Assembly: GCA_018814445.1 (NCBI GenBank)
Contig: JAHIZV010000099.1
Location: 1-54,135 of the forward strand
DNA length: 54,135 nt
Direction of reading: 5' to 3'
From: Verrucomicrobiota bacterium
GTDB taxonomy: Bacteria; Verrucomicrobiota; Kiritimatiellia; JAHIZV01
Position 1 is the first letter of the stretch. Every line of letters starts with the position of its first letter. Of this stretch, positions 41,330 through 49,229 are shown piece after piece. The position numbers were made by a program, and so were the translations under genes. Below the pieces are notes generated by a model. That model had not been told where the DNA came from, searched no databases, and saw only the letters and a list, made by a program, of their open reading frames with translations.

Positions 41330-43063
41330 TTAGGTGAGTCGGATGGTGTTTGTCAGGTTCTTGAAGGATGTCCAGGTGACCGTGCGGTTGCCGACCTGTA
41401 GTGTTGCGCGTTCGGGTTCGATAGTCAGCGCGATCTCATCTCCAGGATGGCGTTGTTTCCAGATGTTGGCGAGGCAGATCGCGCGCTCGACGCCGTCGCC
41501 TCGCCCGAAATTCCACACTTCGTCCGGTTGCGCGAGACGCGGGCTGTCGTAGATGGATTCGCTCGGCAGCGCGTTGAGATGTGCGATCAGATCGTCGTCG
41601 GACATGTCCTTTGAGGCCTCAATCGATACAGGATTTCTCTCCATGGCGGCCGTGAGGAACGGCGTCCAATCGGTACGCGTCATATCACGCAACGCGTAGA
41701 AGGACAGGTCGACCACGGGCAGTTCATCGCGTATGGATTCCAGGCTCGCAACGATCTGCTCGCGCGTCATTTCCGGATCAAGCTCGATCGGCTTCGACTG
41801 GACGAACTTCTTTCCTTCATGCGGAAGCCTTGGTTCGAGCTGACAGAAGGAGATGAGCCTCTCCAGGATTTCGTGTGACCGCTGGTTGGGACACCCCATG
41901 GATTCCATCAGTCGTTCGACGCTCGGGGGATCGTTGAAATCGACTTTGTGAGCGCGGAAGAAGCTTTCAAATATTTCCACGCAGACGCGGTCCTCAATCG
42001 GAGCCGAGTAGAACTCGTACTCGTCGATGGTCTCCAGCAGTTTTTCCTTCGTGTCATCGCTTGCTTTGAATGAACTTCCGTGTTCGTACGCATAGACCTT
42101 CTCGGCCGCGATATAGCGGATCTTCCCGTGGTATTGCTGGCAGAACTGAAAGCATTTCTGCAGGGAGCTGTGTTCGCGCAGAAAGTTGGCGATGATTTCC
42201 GCGTCCACTTCCGTGCGGAGGAAGGACTTCAGTGAATTGGAGAACTTCTCGTACGAGTCCTTATCGATCGTCGCATCGGGATACACGCAGTGTATCAATC
42301 CGGTATTGTGGGCGACGATCGTCACCTGTTCATTGCGAAGGGCCCTCTGTGCGCGCCCTGTCAGTTCCGTCCCGTTGAACCACATCTTCTTCGTCACGAT
42401 GCGCCGGTTGTTCGTCAGGATGCCTTCGTTGATCGTGACGAAGTTCTGCGAGTGGAGCGGCGTGGCCGTGAGGAAGATTTCTTCGAGAGGGATCTTGCAT
42501 ACGACGAACAGGGCCGCGGCGTACAAAGTCGCGAGCGACACGCACTCGCCCGCGCCCTCGACGTAGCCGTCACGATACTGGAAGGCATCCATCGCCTCGA
42601 CCGTTTCCGTTTTCCAGTAGGGGATGATGTCCGCGCTATATTTATCCAGGCCGAAATGGCGGCGGATATCTAGATCGAAATAGTACTTGTCGCCCTCGTA
42701 GCCGAACAGGGCGTTGCTTTCGCTGATAATGTTCTCATCCATGAAAGGAGTGAATCGCGCGATCTCCTCGTGTTGTTTCGTCAGGCCCCAGGTGTCGAGA
42801 TCCAGGTTGAACTCGTAGTGGTCCATGATGAACTGCTTCAGGCGGAGAATGCGCCGGTAAGGCGTCATCTTGTCGATCTTCCGGAACCAGTCATGCTCGC
42901 GCCACTTCCAGATCTTCGGCGACATGATATTGGCAAGGACGAGGCTGTAGAGGAGTTCGGGGAATACAAAGATCTCCATATCCGAAAGTGTAATAGCCGA
43001 CGAATACTTCTCCATCAGTTCAGGTTTCACAGCGGGCGTATGGTCTGATCGTTTTGAAGTCAT
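41330..43063 (-). CDS. Transglutaminase-like conserved protein of unknown function
   Basis: A 577-residue soluble protein. The segment EGAGECVSLATLYAAALFVVCKIP followed by TPLHSQNFVTINEG and LTNNRR has the Cys...His...Asn pattern of transglutaminase-like cysteine enzymes. The N-terminal 150 residues (PYRRILRLKQFIMDHYEFN) and the long C-terminal helical part are not recognised. No signal peptide. ATG 43063 is preceded by intergenic sequence with TTCCAA word-repeats. Enzymatic activity is inference. Confidence 0.7.
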   Translation of the reverse strand: MTSKRSDHTPAVKPELMEKYSSAITLSDMEIFVFPELLYSLVLANIMSPKIWKWREHDWFRKIDKMTPYRRILRLKQFIMDHYEFNLDLDTWGLTKQHEEIARFTPFMDENIISESNALFGYEGDKYYFDLDIRRHFGLDKYSADIIPYWKTETVEAMDAFQYRDGYVEGAGECVSLATLYAAALFVVCKIPLEEIFLTATPLHSQNFVTINEGILTNNRRIVTKKMWFNGTELTGRAQRALRNEQVTIVAHNTGLIHCVYPDATIDKDSYEKFSNSLKSFLRTEVDAEIIANFLREHSSLQKCFQFCQQYHGKIRYIAAEKVYAYEHGSSFKASDDTKEKLLETIDEYEFYSAPIEDRVCVEIFESFFRAHKVDFNDPPSVERLMESMGCPNQRSHEILERLISFCQLEPRLPHEGKKFVQSKPIELDPEMTREQIVASLESIRDELPVVDLSFYALRDMTRTDWTPFLTAAMERNPVSIEASKDMSDDDLIAHLNALPSESIYDSPRLAQPDEVWNFGRGDGVERAICLANIWKQRHPGDEIALTIEPERATLQVGNRTVTWTSFKNLTNTIRLT

Positions 43064-43116
43064 GGCTCTATCTAATCATTTTCAGCGTTTATCTCAATCT
43101 TTGTCGTGACCGCTCT

Positions 43117-43181
43117 GGAAGTCTTACAGAAAACTTCCAAGCATTGGAAATCCTCTGTGAAGAACTTCCAAGGTGCGGAAG
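43117..43181. repeat. TTCCAA/TTGGAA palindromic word-repeat
   Basis: TTCCAA-GCA-TTGGAA (43135-43149) is a perfect small palindrome, flanked by GGAAG and CTTCC words that pair with one another. It sits between the transglutaminase-like gene and the beta-helix gene stop. Confidence 0.55.
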
Positions 43182-43221
43182 TGTATGAACAAGCGAGGTC
43201 TGACGCGCGTTGCCGGTTGGA

Positions 43222-46122
43222 CTACTGAGGCGCAAGGGGAAGTCGTGCCCGCACACGGTAGCAGCGACTTGTTTCGGATGCGGGGTAATCGAGAGACAGT
43301 AGATTGCCGTTTCCATCGCGCCAGAAGGAGCCGTTACCAGCGTGCCAGAGATAGGCGTCATGCCAGTTTCCATCGGTCGGGGGAGTGACATATTGCAGCG
43401 AATACTGTCGATATGGGGAGCTTTGGACGTTCACGACAGCGGACGTTGAATCTCGATTGAACGAAATTACCTGGAGAGCGGAATCGTAGGAGAAGGGATC
43501 TGTATCACCCAGAAACTCTCCGAGGTTGAGAACCAGATCGCCGTCATGGTCGCCACCGGGATCTCCTGCGGTTCGATGCCCGAAGTACCGAGTCTCAAAG
43601 CCGTCACCCATACCATCAGCATCGCTGTCGACAAGAGTCCACGGCGAGAATTCTGAGGTGTTCCACGTGTTGCTCTCGGTGGCGATCAGCGTGATGAAGT
43701 TGGGCGGTGGGTCAGGAAGCAGCAAAGACGCGTTGGTGAACGCTGCGTCGCCTGACGCATCGGTTCGTACATCCATACTGATCCCGAGTGGAATGAGTCC
43801 TTCTCCGTGACCGCTAACATCGCAGGCATAACTGCCGTAGAATTCGATCCAGTACGCGTTGTTCGGCTCAGAATTGAGGATACCTGATACGATCAGATTG
43901 GCGCCGCTGTTGGACGCCGTCAGAGGGATAGGGTAATTCTGGCCGCCGTTCGGGCCGAAGTCTCCGTCTTGATAGTCGTTTGCGGACACACTCATCTTGC
44001 TGCGTCCAATGCCCCACATTCCATTGTCAAAGAATGAGTTGCCCACAACCGCGATCCCTTGAGCGAGAACCTGGATCTCAACTCCGAGAGCCTCGTTGAA
44101 GGCTATGGTGTTTCCGGCTCCTGAAGAGAAGCCGCCTATCAGATTGCTGACCGAACTGATGGCTACAATGCCGGTTCTGTTAGGCACGGGATTCGTTCCC
44201 GTGACGTCCGTGCCGATCATGTTTCCTTGAATAAGATTGAAGTCGGAGCCATTCAAGTATATCCCGCGATCTCCGTTTCCGGCTATAAGGTTCCCCTCTG
44301 ACGATGCGCCTCCAATCCAGTTCGAGTGTGCGCTAGACATGTTGATGCCGTGCATTCCATTGCTCAACGCATATCGCCCGGACGAGTCCGTGCCGATGCG
44401 GTTGCGATAGACTTCGGTTTGTGTCGCCTGGCTCAGATAGACCCCGCCCTGTGAATTTCCGGAAATGACGTTGCCTGCGGATTGCAGCACACCGCCGATG
44501 TGGTTTGATGACCCCCGCCAGACGGCTATTCCGTATTGAGCGTTTGGTAACCTATTGGACCCCGCTATATCCGTTCCGATGAAGTTGCCTTCCACCACGC
44601 TCTCGCACGCGTTTGAATTAGCGATTTGTACGCCATGCTGTCCGTTTCCGGAGATTACATTGCGGAGTGAGGCATCAGTGCCTCCTATCGAACAGGAAGA
44701 GACGTTGTCAATCAGAACGCCATCAAATCTGTTGCCGAGAATCTGAGTCCCCGTAATGTCGGGACCGATCGTATTGCCCACAATTGTGCAATGATGAGCA
44801 TTGTCTTCGATCAGTATCCCTGTGCTGTTCCCTGAGATCAGATTCCCCGCGTTCGCGCCGCCGACAACCGTATACGCGCATTCGATGGAGATGCCGCTGC
44901 CGCCATTTGTGATGATCTGCAGTCCGGATTGATCGGTGCCGATGAAGTTCCCCTGAATGACGTTTCCCGTCGCCGAGTAAACCCCGCCTACCCCCGCGAT
45001 CTTTATCCCGTCCCAGCCGTTTCCCGATATGACGTTGCCATCTCCTGGTAAGGTCCCGCCCACGCGATTCCGCGGTGCTTCTTTGATGTAGATGCCGTGG
45101 TAGCTATTCGGCAATGCGTTGGAACCGTTGGAGTCCAGCCCGATGAAGTTGCCCACAATAGCGTTGGCGTATGTTTGAGTCGAGTTAAGCTCCATGCCAT
45201 ACATAGCGTTGCCGGAGATTGTATTACGCGTTCCCGCAACAGCACCGCCAATAAGATTGGATGCGCTTTGCGAAACGGTAATGCCGTACCTGTTGCCTAG
45301 AGCGGTCATTCCGCCTATATCGGTTCCAAGAAGGTTACCCTGAACCGTTGTATGTGCTCCGCCTTCAGCAAGCAGGATGCCGGACTTATCGTTGCCGGAG
45401 ATGATATTTCCAGCGCCCAATGAGGGTGGTGAAACATTGGTGCCGCCGATGAGCGTGAACCTTGCATCCTGAACATGCACTCCATGGCCGAAAAGGTTCT
45501 TCCACGCGACAGCGCCAGAAGCATCCGTTCCGATGAAGTTGCCTTGTATCACGGTGTGTACCGCGCTGGATGCCGCGCGAATGCCGTCATACATATTCCC
45601 CGAAATTACATTCACAGGCACGCCGGACGTACCTCCGACCAGATTGAAGGAGCCCCCGCAGATTGTGACTCCGACCTCATTGCTGTAGATGACACATTGC
45701 CTGACCACGTTGCTGGAGGAATCGATGAACAGGATCCCGGATTTGTCGAAGGAGATGACCTGCAGACCAATAATCTCACAGTTCGTAACGGTGTTGAATG
45801 TCAGCCCATTTACATATCCCGCGGCGCTACCATCGACGGCTATTGTCGGAGCACCGTAGCCGGTGAGGGCGTCGATCAGTACTGTATCCGTGATGTCGGG
45901 CAGGGCGGATGCAGGTTGAATGCTGTAGGGTGAGCCAATCGTGAAGTCTATCGTGTCACGGCCGGAATTCGCGTTTGAGTCTGTTATGGCCTGCCGAAGC
46001 GTGCCTGGGCCGGTATCTGCCACGCTGTTGACGGTGAATGTCGAACCCCTCACGGTGATTTGCGCCAAGAATGTTGATACGGTGACAGAAAGAAGGAAGA
46101 CAAACTTTCTCGAAGTATCCAC
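43222..46122 (-). CDS. Large secreted right-handed beta-helix repeat protein
   Basis: A 966-residue exported protein. After the signal peptide (FVFLLSVTVSTFLAQITVRG) comes a CSLREA-like entry FTVNSVADTGPGTLRQAITDSN, then eight tandem units of about 60-70 residues, each with a GNxIGTDxxG and an NxISGN motif, the pattern of parallel beta-helix surface proteins. A calcium-binding-like DSDADGMGDGFE segment and a beta-sandwich tail (YSLQYVTPPTDGNW, CYRVR) end it. The start is GTG 46122, five bases after AAGGGAGGTG; longer frames lack such a site. Probable adhesin or glycan-binding protein. Confidence 0.85.
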   Translation of the reverse strand: MDTSRKFVFLLSVTVSTFLAQITVRGSTFTVNSVADTGPGTLRQAITDSNANSGRDTIDFTIGSPYSIQPASALPDITDTVLIDALTGYGAPTIAVDGSAAGYVNGLTFNTVTNCEIIGLQVISFDKSGILFIDSSSNVVRQCVIYSNEVGVTICGGSFNLVGGTSGVPVNVISGNMYDGIRAASSAVHTVIQGNFIGTDASGAVAWKNLFGHGVHVQDARFTLIGGTNVSPPSLGAGNIISGNDKSGILLAEGGAHTTVQGNLLGTDIGGMTALGNRYGITVSQSASNLIGGAVAGTRNTISGNAMYGMELNSTQTYANAIVGNFIGLDSNGSNALPNSYHGIYIKEAPRNRVGGTLPGDGNVISGNGWDGIKIAGVGGVYSATGNVIQGNFIGTDQSGLQIITNGGSGISIECAYTVVGGANAGNLISGNSTGILIEDNAHHCTIVGNTIGPDITGTQILGNRFDGVLIDNVSSCSIGGTDASLRNVISGNGQHGVQIANSNACESVVEGNFIGTDIAGSNRLPNAQYGIAVWRGSSNHIGGVLQSAGNVISGNSQGGVYLSQATQTEVYRNRIGTDSSGRYALSNGMHGINMSSAHSNWIGGASSEGNLIAGNGDRGIYLNGSDFNLIQGNMIGTDVTGTNPVPNRTGIVAISSVSNLIGGFSSGAGNTIAFNEALGVEIQVLAQGIAVVGNSFFDNGMWGIGRSKMSVSANDYQDGDFGPNGGQNYPIPLTASNSGANLIVSGILNSEPNNAYWIEFYGSYACDVSGHGEGLIPLGISMDVRTDASGDAAFTNASLLLPDPPPNFITLIATESNTWNTSEFSPWTLVDSDADGMGDGFETRYFGHRTAGDPGGDHDGDLVLNLGEFLGDTDPFSYDSALQVISFNRDSTSAVVNVQSSPYRQYSLQYVTPPTDGNWHDAYLWHAGNGSFWRDGNGNLLSLDYPASETSRCYRVRARLPLAPQ

Positions 46123-46427
46123 AACGGCACCTCCCTTAACTTGAAACGCGGCAGCAGTGCGGTTCATTGGAAATCGCTTTTCGGGCTTCCGGGGCACGTG
46201 CCCGTAGGACCGCCCTGAGCAAGCGATTTCACGGCCTCATGCTTTGGATGCTATCAGCGTGGATCGTTGGATTCAAGTTTGATGCGTGTGTCGGAAAGGA
46301 GTTGAACCAAGGGTATTCGACGAAGTGTGGGACTAAGGGGAATGACTTAAGAGATGTCTATAGACAAATCCCCACACAGTGTGCGGAGTTCCCGTCGCAG
46401 TCGCGAAGCGGCTTCGGCCTTTGGAGT

Positions 46428-46529
46428 GCGGCAGTTAGACTGCCGCCTTGTTCCGCGAAGTGTTACTTCGCAGGGGAAAAGCGCAAGTGTCACTCGCGCT
46501 CCCCGAAGGCCCGGCCCCAGGCCGGGCTC
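46428..46529. repeat. Row of small hairpins
   Basis: Successive stems GCGGCAG/CTGCCGC (46428-46446), GCGAAGT/ACTTCGC (46455-46471), GCGCAAGTG/CACTCGCGC (46481-46499) and GGCCCGG/CCGGGC (about 46508-46528). They are typical dispersed extragenic palindromes. No gene is visible from 46198 to 46609. Confidence 0.6.
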
Positions 46530-46609
46530 AGCCTAACGGGCCTCATGTCATTCCTCACAAGCCTTTGTTGACAGATGTACCTATATTGGTGCATTCACGA
46601 GGCTGGATC

Positions 46610-46894
46610 ATGAAGAAGAACAAACACATCGGAAGCAGTTTTGACGAATTCCTCGCGGAAGAGGGCATACTGGCTGAGGCTGAGGCCGCGGCCGTTAAGC
46701 GTGTTATCGCCCATCAGATTGAGAAGGAACTGGAGGGGCGTTCTCTTTCAAAGAGCGCGTTGGCCCGCATGATGCACACAAGCCGCTCCTCTCTGGATCA
46801 GCTCCTCGACCCCGAGAACGCTTCGGTGACTCTCTTGACGCTGGAAAGCGCGGCTCTTGCACGGGGCAGAAGATTGCAAGTTCAGATCGGTTGA
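46610..46894 (+). CDS. XRE-like helix-turn-helix antitoxin, orphan
   Basis: A 94-residue protein: FDEFLAEEGILAEAEAAAVKRVIAHQIEKEL, then an HTH with RSLSKSALARMMHTSRSSLDQLLDPENASVTLLTLESAALARGRRLQVQI. This is the architecture of HigA/XRE-type antitoxins. No RelE/HigB toxin frame lies next to it. ATG 46610 has GAGG eight bases upstream; TTGACA at 46568-46573 may be its -35 box but no good -10 fits. Confidence 0.78.
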   Translation: MKKNKHIGSSFDEFLAEEGILAEAEAAAVKRVIAHQIEKELEGRSLSKSALARMMHTSRSSLDQLLDPENASVTLLTLESAALARGRRLQVQIG

Positions 46895-46928
46895 ATGTGA
46901 GCTGAGGTGATGGGCGTGAAAGGGGCGC

Positions 46929-46966
46929 TTGACGAGATGATCATATAATCATATTATATGATTATC
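46929..46966 (+). promoter_or_regulatory. Promoter and operator of the Phd-VapC module
   Basis: TTGACG (46929-46934) and TATTAT (46952-46957) are 17 bases apart. A perfect 10-bp-arm inverted repeat ATCATATAAT-CAT-ATTATATGAT (46940-46962), extendable to 46936-46966 with one mismatch, covers the -10. It is the likely antitoxin binding site. Confidence 0.75.
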
Positions 46967-46983
46967 GTATATGCGAGGTGTGT

Positions 46984-47265
46984 ATGCATGTTGAGTCCAT
47001 AACCGTCACGGAAGCGGTCAGAAACTTCTCCGACTATATGAATCGGGTAGCCTACCGGCACGAGGCATTTGTCCTCTGCAAGGGGCGGAAACCAGTGGCG
47101 GAGCTTCGCCCGTTGCCCGGCGGCAAACGTCTTGGCGATCTTCCGGATCTTCTGAAGTCGCTTCCGCATCTTTCAAAAAGCGACGCAACAGCTTTCAGTG
47201 TTGATCTCGATCGCGCACGCGAGGCTCTTGCCGGAGAGGGGTTGAGAGATCCATGGGCCTCCTGA
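46984..47265 (+). CDS. Phd/YefM-family antitoxin
   Basis: A 93-residue antitoxin. VESITVTEAVRNFSDYMNRVAYRHEAFVLCKGRKPVAELRPL is the Phd/YefM DNA-binding fold; the C-terminal LDRAREALAGEG wraps the toxin. ATG 46984 has GAGG upstream; GTG 46978 is less likely. Its end overlaps the vapC start by 13 bases. Confidence 0.9.
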   Translation: MHVESITVTEAVRNFSDYMNRVAYRHEAFVLCKGRKPVAELRPLPGGKRLGDLPDLLKSLPHLSKSDATAFSVDLDRAREALAGEGLRDPWAS

Positions 47266-47657
47266 TTGACACCAGTGTGTTGATTGGCTTCGAACGGGGT
47301 GACGCGGATCTTTCCGCCTACATTCGCGGGCGGGAGGATGAAGAAACATTCCTTTCAGTCATCTCGGCCAGCGAACTGCTTCACGGCGTTCATCGTGCAA
47401 AGAACGCGAAGACAAGCGCCAGGCGGCTTGCCTTCGTGGAGGGAGTGATCTCGGCGATCCCGATTCTGGAGATTGATCTGTCCGCCGCGCGTTCGCATGC
47501 ACAGCTATGGAGCGATCTGGCCAGGCGAGGGCGGATGATAGGCTTTCATGACTCATGGCTCGCAGCCACCTGTCTGGCGCATGGCCTCCGTCTTGCCACA
47601 GGCAACATCCGCGAGTTCAAAAAGATCCCAGGACTGGATGTGGAAGAATGGACTTAG
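47253..47657 (+). CDS. vapC: VapC-type PIN-domain RNase toxin
   Basis: A 134-residue toxin. PIN residues lie in LLIDTSVLIGFERG (first Asp), SVISASELLHGVHRA (Glu), GFHDSWLAATCLAHG (Asp) and LATGNIREFKKIPGL. It overlaps the antitoxin gene, as usual for VapBC-type pairs, which cleave tRNA or rRNA when antitoxin is degraded. All acidic residues are present. Confidence 0.92.
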   Translation: MGLLIDTSVLIGFERGDADLSAYIRGREDEETFLSVISASELLHGVHRAKNAKTSARRLAFVEGVISAIPILEIDLSAARSHAQLWSDLARRGRMIGFHDSWLAATCLAHGLRLATGNIREFKKIPGLDVEEWT

Positions 47658-47800
47658 ATAGAACGAACAACCAAGGCTTTGTAGCGTTCTTCGTCGATTT
47701 CCCTCCGGTCTTCGACAAGGCTGTCGACAACGGGGAATCGTAGTAAATCGGGCTTATCAAAGTGCCATTCGGGTGTGATCAGTTCATAATTATCGGAAGA
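47654..47800 (-). pseudogene. 3' remnant of an unidentified minus-strand gene
   Basis: A minus-strand frame without a usable start reads SSDNYELITPEWHFDKPD, then LLRFPVVDSLVEDRREIDEE and RYKALVVRSI before TAA, with natural codon use. A TGA lies immediately upstream in frame and no ATG, GTG or TTG fits. It looks like the last 45 or so codons of a gene cut off by rearrangement, converging on vapC. Family not recognised. Confidence 0.35.
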
Positions 47801-48267
47801 TGCTCAGACGTGGAACTCGGTGGATAATGAGGAAGTGCTCAATACCATGCCTTGCTGCTGTTGCGGATATCGCAGCGTTCCGTAAATCACTGCACTCAGT
47901 CAGCAGTCCGAAGCTCGACAACGAATGGTCCGAGTTTTCAGAGGATGAGCGGGCGCGGATCGACAAGAATGAGATAGACTTCGCCCGCGGGATCATCCGG
48001 GAGTGGAAGTTCTGGAAAGATATACAGGATCGCTTCGGGGGAGCCGTCTATACTACCCACATGGGCTGGCCGCTGGTCGATGATGCCATGGATCAGTTTC
48101 TCCGGGCTGAAAAAGACAAGGGAGCGTTCACTATTCCTGATCCAGATCTTGAGCAGCGTGTTCTCAACGCCGAGAAGAATCGGCCCGGCTACTATCCGAT
48201 GTCAGAAGAGGCGCGCGAAGCTCTCGCGAAACCGTGGTGGACTGTCCGGCGGGAAGAATCTAACTGA
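47800..48267 (+). CDS. Conserved hypothetical protein
   Basis: A 155-residue protein with a short hydrophobic N-terminal segment (CSIPCLAAVADIAAF), then an acidic helical part with DFARGIIREWKFWKDIQDRFGGAVYTTHMGWPLVDDAMDQFL and DPDLEQRVLNAEKN. It vaguely resembles exported proteins in which a KYGG segment is followed by DP-L, but I cannot name a family. ATG 47800 (GGAAG upstream) or 47827. Confidence 0.6.
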   Translation: MLRRGTRWIMRKCSIPCLAAVADIAAFRKSLHSVSSPKLDNEWSEFSEDERARIDKNEIDFARGIIREWKFWKDIQDRFGGAVYTTHMGWPLVDDAMDQFLRAEKDKGAFTIPDPDLEQRVLNAEKNRPGYYPMSEEAREALAKPWWTVRREESN

Positions 48268-48319
48268 CCGGCGTCCGTATGATTTGATCGAGGGGTCCTC
48301 ACTTAAGGAAAGCAGAGAT

Positions 48320-49042
48320 ATGGAGTTCAAGCGTCCGCCGAAAAGATATGAGCCCCGGGGGCTTTCGATTCTCTATGAGGATAGGGATCTTCTGGTTGTG
48401 GATAAGGTGAGCGGTCTTTTGACTGTGGGGAATGACAAGGTCAGAGAGCATACGGCCTATTATCTTCTGAACGACTACGTGCGCAAAGGAAACCCGAAAT
48501 CGAGGCATCGCGTGTTCATCGTGCATCGTCTGGATCGGGATACCTCCGGGGTGCTCGTGTTCGCCAAGAGCCAGAACGCCAAGCACTATCTTCAGGACGA
48601 GTGGCAGGGATTTGAGAAGAAGTACGTCGCCTTAGTACATCGACGGTTGCCGGAGAAAGAGGGCGTGATCACTTCGTACCTGGCGGAAAATGCTGCCCAC
48701 AAGATGTATTCCGTTGCCGATCCGAAAAGGGGCCAGCTCGCTAAGACCGGATACAGAGTCCTGAAAGAATCGTCAAAATACAGTCTTCTGGAAATAGAGC
48801 TGTTGACCGGCAGGAAGAATCAGATTCGAGTCCATCTGTCGGAAAAGGGCTGTCCCGTGGTGGGCGACACGAAGTATGGCGTGAAGGAAAAAGGCATCAA
48901 ACGGCTCGCACTTCACGCGGCCACGATTTCCATAAAGCATCCGCACTCAAAAGAGAAGATGACCTTTACGGCAAAGGTTCCCGGCTATTTTGAATCACTT
49001 ATGTCGAGACAGAGCCCTCCCAATAAAACTGCAAATAACTAG
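48320..49042 (+). CDS. RluA-family 23S rRNA/tRNA pseudouridine synthase
   Basis: A 240-residue enzyme converting uridine to pseudouridine. The catalytic motif HRLDRDTSGVLVFAKS (Asp), the N-terminal ILYEDRDLLVVDKVSGLLTV and the C-terminal LLEIELLTGRKNQIRVHLSEKGCPVVGDTKYG are diagnostic. No S4 domain, so it is the short form. ATG 48320 has AAGGAAAG upstream. Confidence 0.93.
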   Translation: MEFKRPPKRYEPRGLSILYEDRDLLVVDKVSGLLTVGNDKVREHTAYYLLNDYVRKGNPKSRHRVFIVHRLDRDTSGVLVFAKSQNAKHYLQDEWQGFEKKYVALVHRRLPEKEGVITSYLAENAAHKMYSVADPKRGQLAKTGYRVLKESSKYSLLEIELLTGRKNQIRVHLSEKGCPVVGDTKYGVKEKGIKRLALHAATISIKHPHSKEKMTFTAKVPGYFESLMSRQSPPNKTANN

Positions 49043-49229
49043 TTGCTTATGGCGGGGGGTGCGCGTATCTTGCGCCTCACTTTGCAGGAGTCCTTGAGGA
49101 TGGCCTGCTTCATTTCGGATCTCCCAACCTCTATTTGACAGGGATGTCCGATAGCCGCGATTGTTGCGGTCCTTTCTTTTCCACGCGTCCGGCGGGTAGA
49201 GAGTTGTAGAACCCCGGACCAGGAAAAAC

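Noticed and set aside
46167-46571. Plus-strand frame upstream of the XRE-like gene
   Set aside because: It covers a row of extragenic hairpins and lacks a ribosome binding site.
49039-49113. 24-codon minus-strand frame starting MKQAILKDSCKVRRK
   Set aside because: It has a plausible GGGAG site but is very short and overlaps the RluA-type gene stop; conservation would be needed.
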